A DNA stretch of 64,000 nt from Dysidea avara (Eukaryota; Porifera; Demospongiae; Dictyoceratida; Dysideidae), in the NCBI RefSeq assembly GCF_963678975.1, contig NC_089274.1, forward strand, positions 49,980,900 through 50,044,899. The letters are read 5' to 3'. The translations under genes and the position numbers were made by a program. Positions within the stretch are counted from its first letter, which is position 1. Each line of letters opens with the position of its first letter. Below are positions 1 through 12,800 of the stretch, piece after piece. The notes beneath the pieces are model-generated. The model was given only the letters and a program-made list of their open reading frames with translations, had not been told where the DNA came from and did not search any database.

Positions 1-60
1 GTGGCCTACAGACCTTCAGCACTTGTGCTGTAAAGCCTTAATAAATTAATAAATAAAATC
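1..60 (+). repeat. 3' tail of a non-LTR-type repeat
   Basis: The stretch around 5-40 (CCTACAGACCTTCAGCAC, then a short hairpin-like CTTGTGCTGTAAAG) is nearly identical to 45243-45280, and both run into TTAATAATAA-like tails. A conserved 3' end followed by a simple A/T tail is typical of non-LTR retroelement 3' ends. Only the tail is present, so the family cannot be named. Confidence 0.45.
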
Positions 61-214
61 TATACACTTAATAATAAAATACAGTGGAACCTGTTGATCA
101 GGACACTTGAAAATGAGGACACCTGTATAATCTGTACACCTGATATTGGATAATCAGGATGTCCCCAAGATGTCCTTAACATGCAGGTTTCACTGTATGG
201 TACTTTACATACAG

Positions 215-774
215 GCCTAAAGATGCTGTGGCCGCTCTGAGGAAGAGGATAACATCAAATTTGAAGAATTTCCATGTCATAAATCTATCATTAACGGTCA
301 GTGTGATAATTTAACTGCTAGCTGATATTACTGGGTAATATAGGTATTAGAGACCACAGCTAAGAATTGTGGAATACGTTTTCACTCTCGGATAGCTCAG
401 AAAGATTTTCTTCAAGACTTGATGAAAATTATTAATCAAAAGGTAAAATGGCTTAGATGACTGGTAGTACATTTTCTGTTGGTCTCACAGAATAATCCAC
501 CGACTATTGTAAAAGAACGAGTGTTAGGGTTGATCCAGCAGTGGGCTGATGCATTCAGAGCTAATCCACAACTTTCAGCAGTTGTAGAGTTTTATAATCA
601 GTTGAAACAGGAGGGGGTGGAGTTCCCGGCACAAGATCTCGACAATATGGCTCCCATCAACACTCCAGATAGGGTGAGCTGGACATGTGATTAGTCACAT
701 GATGATCACATGATTCCATATAGACATCAGCAGATACCTCAACAGCAACGACAACAACAACAATGTCAAACCAG
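215..774 (+). CDS. TOM1: TOM1 exons encoding the C-terminal half of the VHS domain
   Basis: Four exons. 215-296 reads PKDAVAALRKRI and continues to NFHVINLSLT. 344-442 reads VLETTAKNCGIRFHSRIAQK. 491-673 reads NNPPTIVKERVLGLIQQWAD and ends INTPDR. These are VHS helices of the TOM1 type; the LIQQWADAF segment is the most conserved. 724-774 encodes a Thr-rich linker (TSADTSTATTTTMSNQ) that links in phase 0 to the exon at 7573. Donors and acceptors are canonical GT/AG and introns are 47, 48 and 50 bp. Confidence 0.92.
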
Positions 775-828
775 GTGGGTTGTCATGGTGAATGACACTG
801 CATAATTTGTTTCGCTACACATGGGTGG

Positions 829-862
<34 letters not shown>

Positions 863-3800
863 GTGTGTTGCTGTTGTTGTTTCCTTGAGCAAGAAACTTT
901 ACTTGCATTGGTCCAATCTATCCACCTGTATATTGGGGATTGGGTAATTTTCTGTCCAAGTATCCTTGCAGTGAAGTTTGGGTTCCATGGCCTGTCTTTG
1001 TGAGTCCTGTACATGGCTACCCCAGGAGGCACAAGCTGGGTGGTTTACTCCTAATATCAAACAGTACAGTAGTACTGGATTGGACATAAAATGATGCATG
1101 CCACCTTTATAATCATCCCAGAAACATCTTTCACGATGAACGTTACCTTTATGGAATAATACCTAATACAGCATTAAAAACAAGAAAGCACTAACAGGCT
1201 TCCGGATATAGAAATTGAATTTTCGTCTGCCTTCCTGACCACAATCACAAGGCTGGAGGCCAAACGAAGCAGCGTACGGCCATCATTTTCCGCCACAATA
1301 ACAAACTCACTAGTGGGATGTGCCTTTTGGGGTTCCAACAAGTATGTGCCCTCTGCGCCTTGTCTTTCCTTTTATCTTCAATCAGACTGGTCATTGTCTT
1401 CTTCATGCAGCAAACTATACCCAGATGTAAATTTTTCCATATCATCACTGTAGTTGAGCAACATAATATATTTAGATGCTACTAAATTATTTAAGGCATT
1501 TACACTACTCTGGACGCCTGTAACTTCACCCATTAGCAACCTTAGCTGATCAATAACAATCGAGCATAGAGACCACACCTATTAATCTATTTTACTAGAG
1601 CACGATGACCACTCCCCTTAATGGATTTGCTGTATAGCACAGTGAAAATAAGGAATAGTGACAGCCAACTTGAGATACTCTAATACAGCAGTCACCCTAA
1701 TAGAACAGTCACAGGTGTATAGTTGTATGCTATAACAAAACAACTGAACAAACTACTATACTTTAAAAAAAAATTGTAATTTAAAAATGAAGTAGGGATC
1801 CAAAAGTAATGAAACAAGAGATGAGTGATGGTATTACAGCATAGCTCGGCCCTACTTTGGCATTCAACAAAATAATTGTTGTTATAACATGCCAATAATG
1901 GGATTTCCCCACCAAGCTATGCTGTAATACCATCATTCATCCCTTGTTTCACTACGCTTTTGTATCCCTACTTCATTCAATATAATGACATTATGGAATA
2001 GCTGGTCTTTTTGGTGTAAATATCCACGAAAACACTGAAAATTCAATACATGAAATTGAACTGTTTCTATGCAAATTTAATTTAATGGTTGACATGAAAA
2101 TGTTGCATCCTAAAAGTCCATGCAAGTAAGATTTAGTCAACTTATAGCTACTAAGGGACACTAGTTTGTTGAGTATCTCAAATGATTAGCTGATTATTCT
2201 CATTTGCATTGTAGTCAAATAATATAATTAACATCCATTATTCGTAAGGGACACTAGTTTGTTGAGTATCTCAAATGATTAGCTGATTATTCTCATTTGC
2301 ATTGTAGTCAAATAATATAATTAACATCCATTATTCACATGTGATCATTTATATGGTGGTACATGGTTAGCTATCAGTGATTTACGCAGCAGAAGACAAT
2401 GCTAATAGAAGTAACAAAAAGGAAAGAACGATGGTGATATTAATGCTGTGGTGAATTGCCGTAAGCGCTAGACTTCGTACTTTGTTCTTAACCACCTCAC
2501 TGCCAGATTTATCTCCAATCTACTGCATATAAACTGCTATAACTCACAAACCATACAATAAAACTATATTAGTTGCTATAGATGGTTTTAATGAGAATGT
2601 GTGGTGCTATATTACATCATTTTTTACATAACAAAATCCAAATGTATGTAGGGCAAGAAGATCGGGAAAATCTGTCGCGACAAACATTTTTTGAAGTATT
2701 TCTGTGCCCTGCATTACCAATCACTACCCAAAATAGAAACCTTGTAGTCATACTTTAGTAATAGTCAGGGTTTGTGTTAAAAGAATAACAGGGTGATTTC
2801 TGTACAGGTGGTCTCTGAACGCAATACCTCCCAAAACTTACTTTTAGCGCCTAAAAGTAACTGATTATTCTATACCCATGGTTTCAAGTTGTTTGATAGG
2901 GGAGTTGTTTGATAGGGCAGTTGTTTGATAGGGGAATTGTTTGATAAGGAAGGCGTTTGATAGGGAAGGCGTTTGATAGAGAAGTTGTTTGATAGGGCAG
3001 TTGTTTGATAGGGGAGTTGTTTGATAGGGGAGTTGTTTGATAGGGGAATTGTTTGATAGGGCAGTTGTTTGATAGGGGAGTTGTTTGATAGGGAAGTTGT
3101 TTGATAGGGCAGTTGTTTGATAGGGGAGTTGTTTGATAGGGAAGTTGTTTGATAGGGCAGTTGTTTGATAGGGGAGTTGTTTGATAGGGAAGTTGTTTGA
3201 TAGGGCAGTTGTTTGATAGGGCAGTTGTTTGATAGGGCAGTTGTTTGATAGGGGAGTTGTTTGATAGGGAAGTTGTTTGATAGGGAAGTTGTTTGATAGG
3301 GCAGTTGTTTGATAGGGCAGTTGTTTGATAGGGAGTTGTTTGATAGGGGAGTTGTTTGATAGGGGAGTTGTTTGATAAGGAAGGCGTTTGATAGGGAAGG
3401 CGTTTGATAGGGGAGTTGTTTGATAAGGAAGGCGTTTGATAGGAAAGGCGTTTGATAGGGAAGGCGTTTGATAGGGAAGTTGTTTGATAGGGCAGTTGTT
3501 TGATAGGGGAGTTGTTTGATAAGGAAGGCGTTTGATAGGGAAGGCGTTTGATAGAGAAGTTGTTTGATAGGGCAGTTGTTTGATAGGGGAGTTGTTTGAT
3601 AGGGGAGTTGTTTGATAGGGGAGTTGTTTGATAGGGCAGTTGTTTGATAGGGGAGTTGTTTGATAGGGAAGTTGTTTGATAGGGGAGTTGTTTGATAGGG
3701 CAGTTGTTTGATAGGGGAGTTGTTTGATAGGGAAGTTGTTTGATAGGGGAGTTGTTTGATAGGGAAGTTGTTTGATAGGGCAGTTGTTTGATAGGGCAGT

Positions 3801-6800
3801 TGTTTGATAGGGCAGTTGTTTGATAGGGAAGTTGTTTGATAGGGGAGTTGTTTGATAGGGCAGTTGTTTGATAGGGGAGTTGTTTGATAGGGAAGTTGTT
3901 TGATAGGGGAGTTGTTTGATAGGGAAGTTGTTTGATAGGGCAGTTGTTTGATAGGGGAGTTGTTTGATAGGGAAGTTGTTTGATAGGGCAGTTGTTTGAT
4001 AGGGCAGTTGTTTGATAGGGCAGTTGTTTGATAGGGGAGTTGTTTGATAGGGAAGTTGTTTGATAGGGCAGTTGTTTGATAGGGGAGTTGTTTGATAGGG
4101 AGTTGTTTGATAGGGAAGTTGTTTGATAGGGGAGTTGTTTGATAAGGAAGGCGTTTGATAGGGGAGTTGTTTGATAAGGAAGGCATTTGATAGGGAAGGC
4201 GTTTGATAGGGGAGTTGTTTGATAAGGAAGGCGTTTGATAGGAAAGGCGTTTGATAGGGAAGTTGTTTGATAGGGCAGTTGTTTGATAGGGGAGTTGTTT
4301 GATAAGGAAGGCGTTTGATAGGGTAGTTGTTTGATAGGGAAGTTGTTTGATAGGGGAGTTGTTTGATAGGGAAGTTGTTTGATAGGGGAGTTGTTTGATA
4401 GGGAAGGCGTTTGATAGGGAAGTTGTTTGATAGGGAAGTTGTTTGATAGGGAAGTTGTTTGATAGGGAAGTTGTTTGATAGGGAAGTTGCAGTTGCCATT
4501 CTATTTCTTTTGCGCTACATTACCCTACAAAAATGGTAATTTGCACACACGAACATTTTTATGACCACATGTAAACATTGTTAACCTGTTGAATTGTCTC
4601 CAAGTCTGGTTTTTTGGGCGTTTGAGCAAGTGCATATATTCACAAGGCCACTATTTCAAGGTGTTCAAAAGTAGCAACACACCACTCTAACCTAATAACA
4701 AGAGTTCATAATATATATACTAAGGAGAGTATCCTACTCTCATATACCCCTGTAGAAAGGCGTATCGTGAAGTTATGACGTAACGACAAGATGTTGCGGT
4801 TTGTGACGTACATGAAGCCGTAAAAGTGCAAGAATCGTTTGCACCGTTTCACACTTGCGACGCTCAGGATAGCTGTATTCGCGAATGGCCTAGTAAGAAA
4901 CGCCTACGAAGCGGTCTTAAGCCATGAGGGAACGATTGTAGTTCGGTGAGAAACGCTTAGAGCTGGAGATGATTTGGTTGCTAGCGACGTTGTTAGGCAC
5001 ACGCTCAATCGATACCATGTTCAACTAATGACATCATTAATTATACAAAGAAAAACGGGCGAACTCAGAAGTGTTACGTCATAACTTCACGATACGCCTT
5101 TCTACAGGGGTATATGAGAGTAGGATACTCTCCTTAGTATATATATTATGAACTCTTGCTAATAATCTGTCTCTTTACTGTTTCTCTTTGTTAGTAATGC
5201 CATTATTATGCGATGTTTATTATTGACCATTAAAAGGTGTGCAACTACCCACAATAGTGTGTGAGGGACTGGTTATCCCTGTTCCCATTTACTTAGAGTG
5301 TGACTGCTACAGGGGCTTCTAAAATGTTTGACAGAGGCTACAGAGTGCTTAGAAAGTGATACTACAGGCGTTTGTAATCAATTCTGCACGGTGATGTTGA
5401 AGATTATCAAAAGAGAAGTATGACCCAGCCAAGCTTGATACAAGCTAGAGAGATAGCTAGCTAGCTATAAACACTTTACCATATATGGGAGGCACAGTCT
5501 GCAATAAACTTTTACTGTCGATGTACTGAACCTCAGTCTGTGGTTAAATCAAACAATTCTGAGATTGCCCATAATACTGCAAGTTAAGGTTCTTGGGTCC
5601 TACTCTCCAGAAGGAAGCAAAGATACACACAGCAGAGATATTGCATGGAGAATGTTCCCAATCACTTTGAATGGCTGCTGCACTGGCTATAGATACCATC
5701 CTCTGTTTCACTTAAATAGTCTCTCTAGAGCCAGTACATAGGCAATGAGGTAAACATCTATAAATCTTTGTGAATGAGAAGCCACATAACTAGCTACACA
5801 ATTTGCTACCATGTGGACTCATAATATTATCTATGGTGGACGACATACATTTTGTCAACTGTCACCAAATTAAGCAAATGTCAAATATTCTGCTGATCAA
5901 AATTTCTGCTTATATGGCATTAGCTGTAACACGGGGCATTTGGGCTTTTGTTTGATATGTATGCCCTCGGGCTGTCGGGCATACATATCAGACAAAGCCC
6001 TCATGCCCATGTTACAACTATTAAATTACTTAGCCAATATTATGAGATTATTGAGGTGATGATTCCCTTTGATGATCTCTACTAGTTTGTATAATTATTT
6101 ATTTTCCCCTTTACTTGTTAGCTATAGAGTGGTTACACAAATAATTACATTAGATGTGCTTCGCAAAACATGTGACAAGAATCCATCATAATACATAAAA
6201 ATTGTGAATTCAATTCTACTGCCACGGCACAAGTATGGACAGCTTATTCACTACAGTGTTATATTCACCTATTAATATGGTGGAAGGACAAGAGCATAGG
6301 TGATCTGGTTACCATCATATTGAACACCAACTTACAGGTGGACTTGTTTTGAAAATATGTGTTTTCACCATGTAGCCACAAAGCAAATGGGCTATGTTGT
6401 TACTACTGTAGTATGTTAGTACTTGATAACAGACGATTATCCTAGTTTGACTGTTAGTCACTCTACAATAGCAGGAGAATGAAACACAATATTCCCAGTA
6501 CCTGGCTGTTTAAATGGTACAAGTTTTTGCTACACATTTCAGTTGCTGTGATGTCACATGCAACCACTCTATTTATAGTAACATTCAGTGTTTGTTTCAT
6601 TCGTATAACACAACTAGGCTGTGATAATAGTAAAACCGATATCTCAATAAATGACAACTTTGATAATCAATGTTATCTCAATAATGATGTGACATCATAG
6701 GACTGTTTTGTAAACACAGTTTTACATAATTAGTTTCAAGTAGTATTTGTTTCAAATCAGAAATTTTATCGCTTCCTTAATTTAAGGACTACGGTAATGT

Positions 6801-9800
6801 ACGCAGTGCCTATCCTGAAAACCCACAAGTTTTATGAAATTTGCGTGTTCTATTACTTAGCAAGTTTGTAGCGTCACCATAACCGCAGGAAGTAAGGGCT
6901 TATACAAACTGTAGTACAGATTCACCTATCAATAATAAGCAGAACTATCTAAGTTATAAGTATGTAGAACTTACCATTTTCAACTAACAAAGCGATTTGT
7001 TAACACTGGTGACGATCTGTCTTCTTTGCGATGTGATCTGTTACAAGCCACCACTTTACTCCTTTTAAAGAACGCCATCACGTGATCTTGTATATCATTA
7101 GATGCACCTCTAAATGAAGAGCGCCATGAAATTTATTGTAATTCAATACCAGCAACAAAGTGAAAGTTATGAACGGATTTGTACAAGGTTAGTTTTATTG
7201 TTGTGTAAATATAACATACTTAAAATTAGAAGGCTAGTGTAGTTTCACGTAATATATTGGCATTGTATATGAAAAGAATCACATATTAATGGCGAATAGA
7301 ATGGCCAAGCTCATAGCGTTATTTACTGTTGAGTTACAGCCTTTTGTTTACATCCTATACACTTGGACATAATATTACGGCGCTGGGCTTTCACGTAAGC
7401 TTATATTTGGACGTAATATTGCGACAGCGGTCCTTAAAGGGTTAAGACACCTTTCCATAAGTTTTCCATTGTACTGTGGTTGATTTTATGATTTAGTAAT
7501 TATCTCCCAGCCTTAAATACAACTGTGTCCTACTGACTTTGGTATGTCAGTGTCACTGTTCCTCTGCTGTAGTCTGAGTTGCAATTGACTCAAGCGTCAT
7601 CACGTCCACGTACCTCTCCAACACCACAGCAGGCTGGATTAGGGGGAAATCCCTCATCATCATTATCAGGAACACAACAAGCTAAGGTACTATCAGAAAT
7701 TGATGTCGTTCAACGGAACATTGATGTTATGAATGAGATATTGATTGAAAATGAACCTGGCAAGGAAGAAGAGGGAATGGTCCCACTAATGGAGGTAAGT
7801 AATGACTGTAGGTACCTTGGACCAGAGTTCAAATTATCAAGTGGTGATCATTTTCAATGGTACAATAATATTATAAACCAAATACCAATACACAATAATG
7901 TGTTAGGACCACTACTCATTCTAAAATGGCCACTCAATTTTCTTTTGACCTTTGGGTCCTGTGGAGGTGCTGTAGTGAGTACCTAGTGACACTAACATAT
8001 CATTGTAACCATAGGAACTGAATGCTGTCACTCGTAAAATGCAAGAAAGAGTTACAGAATTAGTTGGCAGAATACAAGAGAGTGACATCATGGGTGAGCA
8101 TTATTAAGGATATTGACTGTCACATTACTCCCATCCTAGTTACTCTACTTGGATTAAATGACAGTCTTAATGCCTTATTCATAAGATATGATCGGTACAT
8201 GAAGAACAGACAAGCAGTGTTACAAGGTGGAGGTAGTATACCTGTTCAACAAGATAGCACTGATGTGGTCACTGATCTAATGGCTACTACTGATTTAATG
8301 ACAACTACTAATCTCACTCCTACTGCCTCCACAACTAGTGCTGCCGCTGTGGTAAGACTTCCAGGGGTGTGTTACATGTGTCACATGACCTGATATAGGA
8401 GTATCCTTCACTTGACGATGAGCCCCCTCCTTATCAACCATCACAACCTCTACTAGAACCACTAATAGATCTCTCCACCGACCCTGCTACCTCCGTTACT
8501 CAGCCAGACTTGTCCAGTCAGCTTGCTGACCTAGGACTGGATCAGCCCCCAACCACAACTGGTCCCCCTGCTAATAATACATTGGACGAGTTTGACATCT
8601 TTGCTCAGAGTAGACAAGCTTACAGTAATACCAGGTAAGGGTCATTCCATACCAAATCACAAAAAAAAATCCGGACCCCTTTCGATTTTTGTGAAATTTG
8701 GCACAAACATGGACCCTTTCAAGAAACTTTCTTACACCAAAATTTGGCTCATTTTATTGGTTTCCCTTTAAGTTATGACTACTCAAAGTTTCTGCTGAAA
8801 ATTTTATTAAGCTTACATGTTTTCAATAAAATGGCCATAACTTTGCTTATGATTCACATAGAACCTTCTGGGTTACATTTTTGAAATCCTTATTAAATTC
8901 TCGTTCAGGTGATATATAATATTTTATAATTGCTTAAAGGAAAAGGTCAAACCACAAAAATGTAGCTTTTTCCTTTGATCTTCATTTTCAAAAATATATA
9001 TTCTTTAATTAAATTTATTTTTGGTTTACATGTTGCTCTAATACCTATCATTCACCACTGAGTTTAAAGTTGGGACCAATAGTAGATCATGAGTTATAAG
9101 TGTTAATGTGTAGCCTTGTAATCATTGCTGTTTGTATGGTTCAAGTATGCAAAGATGCAATACCAATTGCAAGTAACTTTATATAATACTATGTCACAAT
9201 CATTAATATATTGTTGGTTTGTAAGTAATGTTAACTTGTTTATGTTTTGTAAGAAAACCCAGTAAAAGCTTATATTATACTGAAATACATATATTCAAGT
9301 AATTTATCCCTGATCAAGCTTGTATATTGTTTCTGATTATGACACCAAGTCTATTATACAGTAGTGAAATATTGAACTTGATGACATTTTCACTAGCTAC
9401 AGTAACTGCTACTGTTAGCATTTAATGCTGATTGTTGATATGCAAGTATACGTATTTTGATACACAAATGTAGCTATAGTGAAAACTATCTAAGCCAGTC
9501 AGGGCCAATTTTTTTTGGCCTTAATATTCAGGTGGCTATTTATATTGTTTGATGTGTATAAATGTCTTACTAGAACAATTTAAAGTTGGCTCTTAATAGA
9601 AAAGTGGCCTTTAGTTACAGGTGGCCACTAAAACAAGTTCCACTGTAATTTGAAACACTTACAAATAAAACATGATGTTATGTAGCTGCATTCTTTGTTC
9701 TTAACACAGGAATGAATGTTTTAATATTGTAATCTACTAGAGATTTTCTAAAAAAGTAGTAATGAATGACATGCAGTATTAATAGTCTTTTCAACTTATA

Positions 9801-12800
9801 CCTTCAAAAATTCAATTGTGTACTGATATCAATGCATCAGATTTCATTGCATATCAAAGTTACATGTGAATGATTGTAGAGACTGTCATGAAATATGCAC
9901 CACTTTCAGTCTCAAGTTTTACTACAATGCTCTGATTTAACTTTGAAGTTAATTGCCTTGACCCTTTCTTTAATTGATTGTTAATGTATTTCGCTTAAAG
10001 CTATAGATATGTATCAGTGTGCAATTGCTGTAGTGAACCTTTCTACAATGTAATTTTATGGAACATTTCTATGATTCTATTTATAGAAGAGCTATATACA
10101 TTGCTATTTTTATCATGATACAGTTGATGTATGGAGTTAAAGTCAGGTACCTTAGAGCAGGGGTTAATCTAGGGTGGGGGGGCACAGCCCCCCCCTAGGT
10201 TTATACCTAAAGCCTTGAGAAATGGAAAGGTTTAATTGGTCCCAAAGTTGTATAATCCAATGGTCAATGGCATCACAGTAAAATTTTCACCAAAATTGAG
10301 TATATTTACACCTAAATTTTCAAAATTTTCCTGGGGGAGCATGCCCTCAGACCCCCTAGAATCCGAAGCGACTTACTTCGCCCCCTCTAGATTAATAGTC
10401 TGGGTTGAGCCCTGTAGAGCCAAAATTTCTGGGCCTTAATGTGCAGGTAGCTGCTTAATACATTTGCATAAGTGTATAGCAACAATTTAAAAATTGGCCC
10501 TTATGGAGTGGTGGCCTTTCTATACAGGTGGCCACTTTCCACTCTATTCCATCAAATTTCTGACGAGTAAGTGGTTTTAAAAGTGTACATTTTTCCAGTA
10601 AAGGCATTGTTTATAGGTATAAACATATAGAGTTGGCCTTTAAGTGGTCAGTAGTAGGCTTGCTCTTTCAAAGTATGATTCAAAAGTGATATACAGTGTA
10701 ACATACCTTAGCGGCTACCTTAAAGGCCACCTTTTTATAAGAGCCAACTTAAAATAGGATATTTCTACTCTAGTGCAACTATATGAAGCAGCTATCTAGG
10801 TATTAATACCAAGAAGCTTTGGATATCACTAAGACATGGCATTTCAATTCCACTTTACGTATATGTTAAAGCATAGCCGCGAGTGCTATATGAAAAATAA
10901 AGCACGAGGCGAAGCCGAGTACTTTATTTTTCATATAGCACGAGCAAGGCTATGCTTTAAATGATTTATGGAACTTTCTAGTCGTGTAGCTTCACCATAC
11001 ACTAGGACTCGTAATTAACAAGCGTTGCACGAACTATTAGCAGCCTGAACGCACACAAACTAGTTTAACAAAGTAACTCACGCGTATTTCACCATAGTTT
11101 GGCATAGTAGACGTTCATTGCGTCTTTTGGCAGGTTTTGCTCGCAACCCACAATCGATTCTATTGCGAGTCACATGGTGAAGTATTTCCGTGATATCTCC
11201 AGGACTTGTCCGTTTACATTAACAAACGTAACAGCAACGTTACCTTCTCCCACCCATCATCGAAGCATTTAGGTATGTCTATAAAAGCAATCCAATGGTG
11301 GAACTCGTATTGGCTGGGGTGATTGATCACTCAGCGTGGCGAGGCTATCAGCCTTCACCGGCTTGGGTGATTAGTCGTACTGGCGCGAGCCCCGTAGGCT
11401 ATTAGCCTACACTAAGGCACGTGGGCAACTGTGCTTTATTGCCCACAAAGAGTGCTTTATTGCACCGCAAAGAGTGCTTTATTGAACGAATAAAGCACTC
11501 TTTGCGGTGCAATAAAGCACTCTTTGTGGTCGATGAAGCAGTTGGCCGGCTGAGAGTGTACTTTATGAAATTTAAAGCACATTTTTTCCTTTGATCTCGC
11601 CCACGCAAAGTTCTATAAATGTACATATGTATGTATAACTGTTGTTTGTATCCATTATACACGCATATAAGATTGGAAACTATCATCATAATATGTGGCT
11701 GAATATTATTATTATACAGTGAAAGAATAGATTGGAATATTATTAGTTGTACAGTAAATCCCCTATAAATATAGCTACCCCTATAATAAGACCACCTTGT
11801 TATAGTAGCCACCTCTATTTTATAGGACACTGAACTTACAGCAAAAAAACATAATCAGTGATTCCTTTATTAGGCAGCCTTATTATTGCTTCAACTTTCT
11901 TAGCTTTAAAAGTGGCTCTGTTAATATGGTTTCACTGTAGTGAGCCCTTGTCAATACTATTTTAATGCATAAATGATATTTAACATATCAATATAAGGCT
12001 ACTTGCAATTGGTATTAGAAATTACACTGTAAAAATACCATACAAACAGCAATGATTACAAGGATACACATTAACACTTATATAACTCATGATCTACTAT
12101 TGGTCCCAACTTTAAACTCACAGTGATGAATGATAGGTATTAGCAAGAGTTCATAATATAAAAAGAGAGGAGAGTGTCCTACGGGAATTAGTAAAACGTA
12201 GAATACGGAATTGCGGAATAACGAAATAAGCAAAACTTATCTTTTGCAGATTGTACAAATAGTTACATGCTCTATAGCAATCTTACTTTTATTTACACCT
12301 TGCAACAGCGCTGCATGGTACGCCACGGTGATGGATAGCTAAACAGCAGCTGGGCAAACATTAAATGGGACGAGCGAGCACGCAACCAATCACCCTAGAA
12401 CGATATACCTTCGCTAAACTTACTTATCTATACTCCTTATAGTTGATATAGCTACAAAACGCCAAGACCTAGTTCTATTCTTAGGTTAAACTAGCTGCCC
12501 TTCATGTGCATACGACCGAATTTATTAGAGTCACGCTAGAGTTAAGTAGGGAAGTCCAGTGGTTGTGTGTCTTTAAATGGATTTCAAAACTCTTCAGGTT
12601 TGAATCAAGAGTGTAGGTAAGTATAGTTAGCAAAGGTAGATCGTGCTACGGTGATTGGTTGTGTGCTCGTCCCATTTAATGCTCGCCAGCTGCTGTTCTA
12701 TCCATCGCCGTGGTGTGCCATGCAGAGCTGTTACAAGGTAAATAAAGTATAATTACTATAGAGCACTGCATATAACTATTTGTACAATCTGCAAAAGATA

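Noticed and set aside
766..1099. Overlapping short frames over the GT/GC tract, including a His/Thr repeat
   Set aside because: Created by the dinucleotide repeat; no splice or family support.
2865..4499. Two minus-strand open frames of 544 and 438 codons with 16-residue repeats
   Set aside because: They are produced by a 16-bp minisatellite whose minus-strand unit has no stop codon in any frame; three units make 48 nt. No start context, splice sites or family signature.
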